31,427 bases of DNA. Origin: JAKFFN01 sp964444305 (lineage in GTDB: Bacteria > Sumerlaeota > Sumerlaeia > Sumerlaeales > Sumerlaeaceae). Under the pieces are notes generated by a model that searched no databases, was not told the DNA's origin, and saw only the letters and a program-made list of their open reading frames with translations. Location of the stretch: NCBI GenBank assembly GCA_964444305.1, contig CAYUGQ010000018.1, positions 1 through 31,427 on the forward strand, written 5' to 3'. The translations under genes and the position numbers were made by a program. This document shows positions 8,439 through 14,846 of the stretch, piece by piece (positions within the stretch are counted from its first letter, which is position 1; every line of letters starts with the position of its first letter).

Positions 8439-8464
8439 GGGGAGGAGGGGAGAGGGTGTGGGGG
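8439..8464 (+). other. G-quadruplex-capable G-run cluster upstream of pyrB
   Basis: Four G-runs (GGGG, GGGG, GGG, GGGGG) separated by loops of 4, 3 and 3 bases satisfy the classic G3+N1-7 quadruplex rule. The G-rich strand is the plus strand, which is the template strand for pyrB. The motif sits 90-115 bases upstream of the pyrB start. The surrounding leader (8420-8470) is strongly purine-skewed. Confidence 0.55.
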
Positions 8465-8486
8465 ATGAATTTGAGCTTGCGAGGTC

Positions 8487-8515
8487 AAAAAAAAAGCCGC
8501 CTTTCGGCGGCTTTT
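8487..8515 (-). terminator. Intrinsic terminator after the small lipoprotein genes
   Basis: A 6-bp GC stem (GCCGCC 8496-8501, GGCGGC 8506-8511) with a TTTC loop, extended by A/T pairs and followed on the minus strand by a run of nine T. It lies 18 bases past the stop of the lipoprotein gene at 8533. Confidence 0.9.
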
Positions 8516-8532
8516 GTTTTTAAAGCTGGCTG

Positions 8533-8751
8533 TCAATAGTATGTTCGACAAGTGGCGAGATCCGCCCCATTGTATGTGTCGGCGGGCACGTAAGGTCTGG
8601 GAACAGACGGCATACATGCAGCGGTGTTACCGGCACATCCACCCAGCGCGTTATGTGCAGGGACTGCACAAGCTGGGGCTACGTAGCGCTTGGTGGCGCA
8701 ACCCAACAGGGGAAGAGTTAATACCACTGCCAAAAATGTTCTGACGACCAT
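8533..8751 (-). CDS. Small Cys-rich lipoprotein, unknown function
   Basis: A 72-residue protein with a lipoprotein signal peptide: MVVRTFLAVVLTLP followed by the lipobox LLGC, so Cys18 would be lipidated. The short mature part has four more Cys (VPAC, LGGC, AAC, ATC) and many Ala, Pro and Tyr, ending in CRTYY. It has no domain I recognise. It begins 7 bases after the stop of the similar small lipoprotein gene at 8759-8962, so the two are translated from one message. A strong terminator follows. It is probably anchored in the outer or inner membrane facing the periplasm. A structural or redox role is possible but nothing in sequence fixes it. The ribosome-binding site is weak, which suits translational coupling. 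Confidence 0.72.
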   Translation of the reverse strand: MVVRTFLAVVLTLPLLGCATKRYVAPACAVPAHNALGGCAGNTAACMPSVPRPYVPADTYNGADLATCRTYY

Positions 8752-8758
8752 TATGCTC

Positions 8759-8962
8759 TTAGTATCCTACAGGAGCGCCGTAGGCAGGGCCTGCGGGGAC
8801 ACCATGGGCGTGGGTACCAGGAGCGCAGCTTGCACCGCAGATGCGGGCAGGCGAGTAGTCGTACAGCGGATACGGGTAGCACTTAGTGCTGGCCGTATGG
8901 CAGCAAGCCGACAGAACTGTGGCAGCAGCCACAGCCAAGAAAGCAACCTTCACGAACTTCAT
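8759..8962 (-). CDS. Small Cys/Tyr-rich lipoprotein, unknown function
   Basis: A 67-residue protein. I use the ATG at 8962, which has a strong GGAGGT ribosome-binding site 8 bases upstream and gives a clean signal peptide (MKFVKVAFLAVAAATVLSACC). A longer frame from 9013 adds 17 residues in front of the signal sequence and is unlikely. The lipobox is LSAC, and the mature chain has repeated Cys (CC, KCY, RICGASC) and a Pro/Gly/Tyr-rich tail ending YGAPVGY. No known family is apparent. It is the first gene of a two-gene unit with the similar lipoprotein at 8533-8751. The shared architecture (lipobox, about 50-residue Cys-rich tail) suggests that they arose by duplication or work together. Confidence 0.75.
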   Translation of the reverse strand: MKFVKVAFLAVAAATVLSACCHTASTKCYPYPLYDYSPARICGASCAPGTHAHGVPAGPAYGAPVGY

Positions 8963-9229
8963 GAGATTTGACCTCCGATTTAGTATTTGTGTTAACCTCG
9001 CGTGAGAAATCACTTTTCGCAGGAGGGTAAATCAAGAGAAAAATGCGTCTTTGATGCATTAAATTGCTTTTTCCATAAGATCCCATCGATCAGCAGCAGG
9101 TTGTCAGGCTTTGAGACTGGACGGAACCGCCTTTTACGGAAGTGGAGAAAGGGAGTGGGGGGAGTCTGCAGGTCACGTCATTTTTAAATTTCAGCATGAG
9201 TGGGATGGAAGATGACGTCAGGGTAAAGC
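8963..9229. other. Gene-free stretch upstream of the lipoprotein unit
   Basis: Together with the rpsG terminator this makes a 323-base gap. It should hold the minus-strand promoter of the lipoprotein genes, but I see no convincing -35/-10 pair. A possible plus-strand 61-codon frame (9002-9187) has no ribosome-binding site or protein-like character. I see no repeat or RNA gene here. Confidence 0.5.
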
Positions 9230-9262
9230 AAAAAAAATCCCCGATGCTTTCGCACCGGGGAT
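9230..9262 (-). terminator. Intrinsic terminator of rpsG
   Basis: The stem ATCCCCG (9237-9243) pairs with CGGGGAT (9256-9262). An inner TGC/GCA extension closes a TTTC loop. On the minus strand it is followed by eight T. It lies 23 bases past the rpsG stop. Confidence 0.9.
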
Positions 9263-9285
9263 GAAACTCAGTCTATAAGGGACTA

Positions 9286-9762
9286 CTACCAGCGGTAGTG
9301 AGCAAACGCTTTGTTGGCTTCTGCCATACGGTGAGTATCTTCTTTCTTCTTCACCGCGGATCCCGTGTTATTAAATGCATCGGTGATCTCATTGGCCAGG
9401 CGCTGAGCCATGGTTTTCTCACCGCGTTTGCGGGATGCGTCCAACAGCCAGCGAATGGCCAGGGAGGTACGACGTTCCGGGCGAACTTCCACAGGAACCT
9501 GGTAGTTAGCACCACCAACACGACGGCTCTTAACTTCCAGCAAAGGCTTTACATTTTCCAGAGCCTGGGTAAACACTTCAACCGCTGGCTGTTCGCCACC
9601 GATTTTTGCCACCGCCGTATCCATCGACTGGTAGAAAATGCTCTCAGCCGTACTTTTCTTGCCGTCCAGCATAAGACTATTGATAAACTTGGTAACCAGT
9701 GTGCTGTCGTACTTCTGATCGGGAAGAACGACGCGCTTGATGGCCTCGCGCCTACGTGACAT
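9286..9762 (-). CDS. rpsG: 30S ribosomal protein S7
   Basis: A 158-residue ribosomal protein that nucleates assembly of the 30S head by binding the 3' major domain of 16S rRNA and contacts tRNA at the E site. Typical S7 segments are present: MSRRREA, KFINSLMLDGKKSTAE, the ENVKPLLEVKSRRVGGANYQVPVEV signature, RRTSLAIRWLL and the C-terminal HRMAEANKAFAHYRW. The usual str-operon neighbours rpsL, fusA and tuf are absent. The gene stands alone with its own terminator and a divergent 276-base upstream gap. GGAGG sits 12 bases before the ATG, a slightly long spacing. A detached rpsG is unusual and implies separate regulation, perhaps by S7 binding its own leader. Confidence 0.97.
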   Translation of the reverse strand: MSRRREAIKRVVLPDQKYDSTLVTKFINSLMLDGKKSTAESIFYQSMDTAVAKIGGEQPAVEVFTQALENVKPLLEVKSRRVGGANYQVPVEVRPERRTSLAIRWLLDASRKRGEKTMAQRLANEITDAFNNTGSAVKKKEDTHRMAEANKAFAHYRW

Positions 9763-10038
9763 TGTGTGTGTATGCCTCCAGAAAATTGCTTAATTCAGTA
9801 TTCGATAATCCGACTGGTTTAATAGTCAGCGGCTCGAGAAGATATTCAGTTTCAGGCGCCTTTAAGTCCAGCCTGCACGCGCGGATTTCTTGAGATCACC
9901 CTCAGGCCCGCTTAATTTTACAGTTACCTGGCATGAAAATCTTTACTAAAAGGTTGTGTCAATTGTGGTTGACTAGTGCCGCCCCGGAAGGCGGGTTGTC
10001 TTTAATACATTTATACAATAATTTCAGGGAGATCAGCT
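9763..10038. promoter_or_regulatory. Divergent regulatory gap between rpsG and pseudopilin gene
   Basis: This 276-base gap serves rpsG (minus) and the first pseudopilin (plus). On the minus strand a perfect TTGACA lies at 9957-9962 (complement), about 195 bases before the rpsG ATG, but the -10 box at 17-base spacing is poor (TTTTCA). If used, it leaves a long rpsG leader containing a CAGGC...GCCTG hairpin near 9860-9880. On the plus strand an AGGGAGA ribosome-binding site (from 10026) precedes the pilin ATG. I found no clear pilin promoter. Confidence 0.4.
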
Positions 10039-10689
10039 ATGATTAGGAAAGCTTTCACATTGATTGAGCTGCTTATCGTTGTGGCCATTATTGCGATTCT
10101 CGCTGCTATTGCAGTGCCCAATTTTTTGGAGGCTCAAACCCGGGCTAAAGTGGCCCGCGTGGTAGCGGATATGCGGACGGTGGCTACGGCGATTGAATCG
10201 TACAAGATTGATACCAATAAATATCCATTCGATTTTGCCGGGGACGTCTGGTACGCATATTACTTAAACCAGGGGCTCACCACTCCGATCTCCTACCTTC
10301 CGAATGCGCGCTTGGAGGATGTTTTTGCAAAATCGCAGTCTGGAGCTAATCAGGGTGTATTGCGTCGATTCCGCTATCGGGCATTCAGTGAGACGTGGCT
10401 CTCTGCTACCCATGCTGGCATCCCGTGGGGGACTTTGCCTGGCCCTACCGCTCCCGGTAACGCCAAAGCGCGGCAGGTTCACGGAGACTGGTTTCTGGCA
10501 TCCAAAGGGCCGGATTCTACAACAGGGCCATTGCCGGCAGGCTTTGCTGATGGGAACAACGTGAACGATTGGCTTTGGGCACTTTATGATCCATCCAACG
10601 GCACGCTTTCAAAAGGAGATGTCCTCCGAGGACAAAAAGGTGACATCAACTCTCGCGGTTATGATGTTAACGTGACCTATACGCCATAG
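10039..10689 (+). CDS. Type II/IV pseudopilin (prepilin-type N-terminal methylation domain), copy 1
   Basis: A 216-residue prepilin. The leader MIRKA precedes the processing site and the hydrophobic helix FTLIELLIVVAIIAILAA; Glu5 of the mature protein is present. PNFLEAQTRAK follows, then a VVADMRTVATAIESYKIDTNKYP segment typical of GspG-like major pseudopilins in candidate phyla. The C-terminal half carries no calcium-site pattern I recognise and ends with YDPSNGTLSKGDVLRGQK. It would be inserted in the inner membrane, processed by PilD and assembled into a pseudopilus or a pilus-like fibre. A paralogue follows 148 bases downstream. No secretin, ATPase or platform gene is nearby, so the machine is encoded elsewhere. 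Confidence 0.88.
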   Translation: MIRKAFTLIELLIVVAIIAILAAIAVPNFLEAQTRAKVARVVADMRTVATAIESYKIDTNKYPFDFAGDVWYAYYLNQGLTTPISYLPNARLEDVFAKSQSGANQGVLRRFRYRAFSETWLSATHAGIPWGTLPGPTAPGNAKARQVHGDWFLASKGPDSTTGPLPAGFADGNNVNDWLWALYDPSNGTLSKGDVLRGQKGDINSRGYDVNVTYTP

Positions 10690-10735
10690 AGTAAGAATTT
10701 TCGTAAAATAATTCTGCCGAAGCCCCGAAACGGCA

Positions 10736-10766
10736 TTGACATCCGCAGGAGTTTCCCTTTTATAAC
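10736..10766 (+). promoter_or_regulatory. Likely sigma-70-type promoter of the second pseudopilin
   Basis: A perfect TTGACA (10736-10741) and a TATAAC box (10761-10766) are separated by 19 bases; shifting by one gives TTATAA at 18. It lies 72 bases before the ATG, with GAGGTG upstream of the start. The pair suggests that the second pilin can be transcribed on its own. Confidence 0.45.
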
Positions 10767-10837
10767 ATTGAAAATGAGACAGGGTCCCTCTCTTAGGGCG
10801 GGCTGCTTCTCACGTTATATATTTATGAGGTGTCATT

Positions 10838-11515
10838 ATGTTTAAACGTGGCTTTACCCTCATCGAGCTACTTATTGTAGTTGCGATTATTGCCATTCTG
10901 GCGGCAATTGCAGTGCCCAACTTTCTTGAAGCACAGGTTCGGGCCAAGAATGCCAAGTGTGTGGCAGATATGCGGACGATGGTTACCGCAATGGAAAGTT
11001 ACCGCATCGATAATAACAAGTATTCTTCCGATGCGGGAAACGGAGCCGGTGGCGGAATCTATCGTTCTTATGCTGGCGGTAATGTCCAGGCAGAGCCGAA
11101 AGCAAATTTTACGATTGGGTATGAGCTGACCACGCCGATTTCGTATATTTCGTCGGCGGAGATGCTGATTGACCCGTATAAGCGGGGCAAGCTGGCGATG
11201 TATGGGCCAAACACAATTTTGTCTGGCCGTCAGTATTATATGTACATCAATGTTCCGCTGCGTCGTGAAAAGGCGGGACCCACCACTTATCGGGCGGTTG
11301 AAGAGGCTGCTGGTCAATATGCTCTTTGGGCGGCTGGCCCGGATGGCTGGGGGAATAATATCCCTAATGGTGGTGAGTTCTCGGAAGTTAACTACATTCC
11401 GCGTACCATTATGTATGATCCTTCTAACGGAACGATCTCAAACGGTGACGTTTACCGTTCTCAGAAGCACGCCTCTGGCATTGGCCGGCATCCGCTGCTT
11501 CCTGCCAACTATTGA
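10838..11515 (+). CDS. Type II/IV pseudopilin, copy 2
   Basis: A 225-residue paralogue of the gene at 10039. Leader MFKRG, then the same hydrophobic helix and PNFLEAQ.RAK junction, VADMRTMVTAMESYRIDNNKYS, and a related C-terminal signature YDPSNGTISNGDVYRSQK. The middle differs strongly: a GNGAGGGIYRSY insertion and a YGPNTILSGRQYYMYINVP segment. The two share a helix at protein level although their codons differ at many synonymous sites, so the copies are old and the N-terminus is held by selection. A GAGGTG ribosome-binding site precedes the ATG, and a strong terminator follows the stop. It is a probable pseudopilus subunit with an exposed domain specialised for a different role from copy 1. 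Confidence 0.88.
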   Translation: MFKRGFTLIELLIVVAIIAILAAIAVPNFLEAQVRAKNAKCVADMRTMVTAMESYRIDNNKYSSDAGNGAGGGIYRSYAGGNVQAEPKANFTIGYELTTPISYISSAEMLIDPYKRGKLAMYGPNTILSGRQYYMYINVPLRREKAGPTTYRAVEEAAGQYALWAAGPDGWGNNIPNGGEFSEVNYIPRTIMYDPSNGTISNGDVYRSQKHASGIGRHPLLPANY

Positions 11516-11539
11516 TAAACCTGCCAAACTTTTGGCCAG

Positions 11540-11571
11540 CCCGGATCCTGTACAGGGTCCGGGTTTTTTTT
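11540..11571 (+). terminator. Intrinsic terminator after the pseudopilin pair
   Basis: A 10-bp stem (CCCGGATCCT with AGGGTCCGGG, one G-T wobble) with a four-base loop GTAC and then eight T (11564-11571), 24 bases after the stop. Confidence 0.93.
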
Positions 11572-11869
11572 GGCTTTGGCAACGTTGGCGGGTAGCCAGA
11601 AGCCTTTAAATCCGGATCGCTGAATCAGGGGATTTGTCTGAAAAACAGCTACTTGCAGTTTTTGATTGACTGTTTCCAGCAGGTTTTGCAGGGATTATTT
11701 CATCCTTTAAAGGAGCACGGAGTAAAAGTGCCGGAAATTCAGTTGTCGCTCACACGCTGACCCCCGGGCCTTCTGCCCCTCGCCCCTTCATGAGGACTCT
11801 GTCGTACCTTTGATTTTTTTACCAGTTTGTCCAACAAGTAGTAAAAATGAAACGGAGGTGAGTTGCAGT
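11572..11869 (+). promoter_or_regulatory. Upstream region and probable long leader of the cold-shock gene
   Basis: About 300 bases without a gene. Cold-shock genes often have leaders of 100-200 bases that act as RNA thermosensors. This gap is long enough for that and carries TTGATT/TTGACT boxes near 11662-11671, but no convincing -10. The last part has a TGATTTTTTTACC tract and an AACGGAGGTG ribosome-binding site (11851-11860) ten bases before the ATG. No coding frame with a plausible start is visible. Confidence 0.35.
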
Positions 11870-12079
11870 ATGCCAAATGGCAGAGTAAAATGGTTTAATG
11901 ACAAGAAGGGCTTCGGCTTTATTGAACCGGAAGGTGGTGGTGAGGATGTTTTCGTTCATCATACGTCCATCCTCAGCGAAGGCTTCCGCACATTGCTGGA
12001 AGGTCAAGCCGTGCAGTTTGAAATGACCCGCGGTCCAAAAGGTCTCCAGGCCCTCAATGTCGAAAAAGCGGCTCAGTAG
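11870..12079 (+). CDS. Cold-shock protein, CspA family
   Basis: A 69-residue single cold-shock domain that binds single-stranded RNA and DNA. It has the N-terminal GRVKWFNDKKGFGFIEPEGG segment (RNP1 KGFGFI), the RNP2 motif VFVHHT, and the LLEGQAVQFEMTRGPKGLQALNV end. The start at 11870 is set by the strong GGAGGTG ribosome-binding site and the family's normal length; the frame is open upstream to 11810, but those residues are unlike the family. It acts in the cytoplasm as an RNA chaperone. Whether it is cold-induced or constitutive cannot be told. Two hairpins follow, the second a clear terminator whose T-run overlaps the stop codon of the convergent Fe-S carrier gene. Confidence 0.96.
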   Translation: MPNGRVKWFNDKKGFGFIEPEGGGEDVFVHHTSILSEGFRTLLEGQAVQFEMTRGPKGLQALNVEKAAQ

Positions 12080-12116
12080 GTCCCCGCTCACGTAATTATA
12101 TTTTATATTCTAGTGC

Positions 12117-12142
12117 CTGAAAAGCCGGATCCGGCTTTTCAG
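12117..12142. repeat. Perfect 26-bp palindrome downstream of the cold-shock gene
   Basis: Two 13-base arms (CTGAAAAGCCGGA and its complement) meet with no spacer, centred on GGATCC. No T-run follows. It could be a transcript-stabilising hairpin, an auxiliary terminator or a protein-binding site. Confidence 0.7.
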
Positions 12143-12205
12143 ATTAGTTCCCGGTCTGGGTCCAGATATAAATTAGGCCGGAGAAGTTACCATTAGTGGC
12201 TGTAC

Positions 12206-12232
12206 GGCGCTGTAAAAAAGCGCCTTTTTTTT
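12206..12232 (+). terminator. Intrinsic terminator of the cold-shock gene
   Basis: The GGCGCT stem (12206-12211) pairs with AGCGCC (12219-12224), followed by eight T (12225-12232). The last T residues form part of the stop codon of the convergent gene at 12231. Confidence 0.87.
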
Positions 12233-12557
12233 ATGCGCTGAAGGAACTGCCGCAACCGCATGTGGCTGTTGCATTGGGGTTGATGAACTTAAAGCCACCA
12301 TCCATGAGCTGATCCACGTAGTCAAGGGTCAGACTGCTGAGGTAGAAATAGCTCTTTTTGTCGCAAAAAACTTTCAGGCCATCGTATTCTATAACCTTGT
12401 CATCCGGCTCTGGCGCTTCGCTAAGGTCCATTGTGTAGGAAAGTCCGGAGCACCCTCCTCCTTTAACACCCACACGGATGCCCCAGCCAGCCTTGCCCTG
12501 ACTTTCCAGGACCTGTTTGGCCTGTTTAATTGCGAGCGGTGTAACGGTAATTGCCAT
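12231..12557 (-). CDS. Iron-sulfur cluster insertion/carrier protein, IscA/ErpA/HesB family
   Basis: A 108-residue A-type Fe-S carrier. It starts MAITVTPLAIKQAKQVL, as is usual for the family, and has the three conserved cysteines: Cys36 in GGGCSGLSY and Cys100/Cys102 in CGCGSSF. These bind a [2Fe-2S] or [4Fe-4S] cluster between two subunits and hand it to client proteins. The YFYLSSLTLDYVD segment is the usual core, and FKFINPNATATCGCGSSF resembles ErpA more than IscA, but I would not fix the subgroup. It is a single gene. The cysteine desulfurase at 1692 and the ferredoxin and Rieske proteins in this window are possible upstream and client partners. An AGGAG element lies upstream of the ATG. 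Confidence 0.93.
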   Translation of the reverse strand: MAITVTPLAIKQAKQVLESQGKAGWGIRVGVKGGGCSGLSYTMDLSEAPEPDDKVIEYDGLKVFCDKKSYFYLSSLTLDYVDQLMDGGFKFINPNATATCGCGSSFSA

Positions 12558-12679
12558 ATCTTTGAACTATCTCCTCAAAAATCCTCGGATTCTTATATAG
12601 TTACAAAGGTCAGCCTGGATTGTTTCACTGGACGGGGTTTCGGGTTAGAAGTGATCGGCTGGTGGGTGGCCGCAGTGGC

Positions 12680-13885
12680 CTAGTCTTCGTCTTTGGCGGG
12701 ACCGTTTTTGCCGGAGATGCGAAAATCATCGGGGACGTACCCTTCCAGACAGACGTCGGTGCCGAAGTGGCGGATTGTTACATCTTCCAGGCTGATGGCG
12801 TCCAGCATTGTTTGCACACCCCATCCGGTTGTCGGGCTTTTGTCATCATTTCCCCCGACAATTTTGGGCGCCATAAAGGTGACGACCTTATCAACCAACC
12901 TGGCACCGAACAGCGACCCGTGCATCGTTGCCCCGCCTTCGCAGAGTATGGACTGGATTTCGAAATCCATGAGCTTGGTGATGAGGTGGCGAAGATCTAT
13001 CAGGCCCCGGCGCCCGGGCATAATCAGGATATGGTGGCCTTCGTTGCGGAGACGCTCGACTTTATGGTCAGGAGCAAAATCGGTGGTGGCGATGATACAA
13101 TCACCGGGGGGTGTCGCGGTCAATACTTTGGCTTTCGCCGGAATCCTCAGGTTTCCATCCACGATAATTCGCTTGGGCTGGCGCTTTTCATACTGGTCCA
13201 GGCGCACGTTTAGCATGGGGTTGTCTTGAAGAACCGTGCCTATTCCTACAAGGACGGCATCTACTTCTGAGCGGATTTCATGGGTGTAGCCACGGCTATC
13301 GGAGTTGCTGATCCAGCGCGAGTGGCCGGTCATGGCGGCGATGCGACCGTCCATTGTCATGGCCCATTTCAAAATCATGAAAGGGCGACCCAGTTCGTGG
13401 AAAGTTAAAAAGGCTTCGTTCAGGCGGCGGGCTTCCTTTTCCATCAGACCAACGTCGACTTGGATTCCAGCTTCTCTCATGATAGTTAGGCTGGCACCGG
13501 TCATTTTGGGATTGGGGTCGGTGTGAGGGACGACTACGCGGGCTACCTTTGCTTTTATGACTGCTTCGACGCAGGGCGGGGTTTTACCGTGATGATTACA
13601 CGGTTCCAGCGTCACATATAAGGTCGAGCCAGCCACATCGCTATTAGCATTTGTCAGAGCTTCGATTTCAGCATGAGGGTGTCCAACGCGGGTGTGATAG
13701 CCTTCACCAATGATATTTCCATCACGGACAAACACGGCCCCTACCATGGGGTTCGGACTCACCATTCCGCGGCCCCGGGCGGCCAGTTCCAGTGCGCGGG
13801 TCATAAACCGGCGGTCTTCGTCACTAAAAGTGTGAGGGGTCAAATCATCAGTCATAAGCGGCAAATAGAGCGAACCGGACGGCAT
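12680..13885 (-). CDS. ribD: Bifunctional riboflavin biosynthesis deaminase/reductase RibD
   Basis: A 401-residue enzyme for two consecutive steps of riboflavin synthesis: deamination of the pyrimidine from GTP cyclohydrolase II, then NADPH reduction of its ribosyl side chain. The N-terminal deaminase shows the zinc site HAE (His71, Glu73), the EPCNHHGKTPPC motif (Cys96, Cys105) and SPNPMVGAV. The C-terminal RibD_C domain begins near residue 165 with FMILKWAMTMDGRIA, then SRWISNSDSR, VDAVLVGIGTVLQDNPML and the CEGGATMHGSLF segment. Start choice is uncertain: Met1 and Met11 (13855) both lack a good ribosome-binding site. No ribBA, ribE or ribH is adjacent and no FMN riboswitch fits the 43-base upstream gap. 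It may be cotranscribed with the AAC(3)-like gene. Confidence 0.95.
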   Translation of the reverse strand: MPSGSLYLPLMTDDLTPHTFSDEDRRFMTRALELAARGRGMVSPNPMVGAVFVRDGNIIGEGYHTRVGHPHAEIEALTNANSDVAGSTLYVTLEPCNHHGKTPPCVEAVIKAKVARVVVPHTDPNPKMTGASLTIMREAGIQVDVGLMEKEARRLNEAFLTFHELGRPFMILKWAMTMDGRIAAMTGHSRWISNSDSRGYTHEIRSEVDAVLVGIGTVLQDNPMLNVRLDQYEKRQPKRIIVDGNLRIPAKAKVLTATPPGDCIIATTDFAPDHKVERLRNEGHHILIMPGRRGLIDLRHLITKLMDFEIQSILCEGGATMHGSLFGARLVDKVVTFMAPKIVGGNDDKSPTTGWGVQTMLDAISLEDVTIRHFGTDVCLEGYVPDDFRISGKNGPAKDED

Positions 13886-13928
13886 GTCAGCAAAAAAACA
13901 GCGTCCGCCGGCGGGTCTATGGACTCTT

Positions 13929-14753
13929 TCAGGTGTTAAGCATGAACTGTCGACGCTTTGGACAAATCCCGCAGTTAGGGACGCTGCAAAGTAGGAGAGT
14001 TGGATTTTCCGTCAGGATTTCACGGCTTGCTTCAATTAATGCGGAAAGATCCAGAAGTTGTGATGTGGAATCACCGATGTACACCCGTTGCAGGATATTT
14101 CGCTGCGCCAGGTGCGTTTCGATGGCGCGAAAGCCCCGGCTGCATCCTGGCACTTCATATATGCGGGTAAAGACGACTTCGCCGTCGTTGTTCTGATACC
14201 ATGCGGATTCGAAGTCGACATCGTCGGTAAAGCAGACGTGTATATAGGGAAGGTCGGCAAGCACCTCGCACAAATGCAGGCTGCTGTTGGTATCCTGACG
14301 GGTACCAAGCATGAGGATTTTCGCATTGCGCGCGGCCATTTTTCCAAATGGTGATGCTGTCCCCAGGGGAGTAGCGGCGAGATGGTCATCGGCGATCTGC
14401 TTTGCATCACGGCCGATCACAGCTACACTGTGTGTGGGGTGAAAGCTGCGAATGGAATCGGGACGATGGCGCATATATTCGGGGATGGCACCTGTTCGCG
14501 CCGGACTGTAACGATGGTGAAAAGGATCATGTTTCCAGGCGGGCAGAGAGTAAGTAAAGGTTGGCGCCATCAGGGTGCCGGTCGGACCAATTGTCGTCAG
14601 GATTGCGTTGATCACCGTGGCAGGTCCATCTTCCGTCCGCCCGACAGAGCGCAAAGAGCTATGCAGGATCAAATTGTCGTCGCGCTCAATTCCGGCTGCA
14701 GCAAGATGCTCTGCAAGCTGGTCAACTGTCCACGGCTTTGCTTTGAAAATCAT
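13929..14753 (-). CDS. AAC(3)-family N-acetyltransferase-like protein
   Basis: A protein of about 274 residues of the aminoglycoside 3-N-acetyltransferase (Antibiotic_NAT/YokD) family. Seen are the HSSLRSVG segment near the N-terminus, APTFTYS, RSFHPTHSVAVIG, the TPLGTASPFGKM acetyl-CoA-region motif, and IYEVPGCSRGF. I choose the ATG at 14753 because GAGGA lies 6 bases upstream; a GTG at 14768 would add five residues. Many chromosomal members acetylate unknown natural amines and are not resistance genes, and the lack of mobile sequences around it fits that. The C-terminal tail has an unusual Cys cluster (LLLCSVPNCGICPKRR), which could bind a metal. It is divergent from mnmE and 43 bases upstream of ribD. 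Confidence 0.85.
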   Translation of the reverse strand: MIFKAKPWTVDQLAEHLAAAGIERDDNLILHSSLRSVGRTEDGPATVINAILTTIGPTGTLMAPTFTYSLPAWKHDPFHHRYSPARTGAIPEYMRHRPDSIRSFHPTHSVAVIGRDAKQIADDHLAATPLGTASPFGKMAARNAKILMLGTRQDTNSSLHLCEVLADLPYIHVCFTDDVDFESAWYQNNDGEVVFTRIYEVPGCSRGFRAIETHLAQRNILQRVYIGDSTSQLLDLSALIEASREILTENPTLLLCSVPNCGICPKRRQFMLNT

Positions 14754-14846
14754 GCTTTCCTCAAACACCTGGTATTTCAGTTGGCAATAGTAAGAGTGAC
14801 AGGTTTAGTTTTATCTCTATAAATGCTTTGGATTGTGTAAATCAAC

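Noticed and set aside
8345..8617. Minus-strand 90-codon frame upstream of pyrB
   Set aside because: It runs across the intrinsic terminator at 8487-8515 and the G/C-skewed leader and has no protein-like features. Its composition explains the open frame.
10730..10750. Sigma-54-type promoter of the second pilin
   Set aside because: GG and GC are spaced by 11 and not 10 bases; the sigma-70-like pair at 10736-10766 fits better.
12620..13229. Plus-strand frames opposite ribD
   Set aside because: They are shadows of ribD on the other strand, without ribosome-binding sites.
13929..14753. Acquired aminoglycoside resistance gene
   Set aside because: No mobile element or resistance cluster nearby, and base composition is like the neighbours; a native AAC(3)-family member is more likely.
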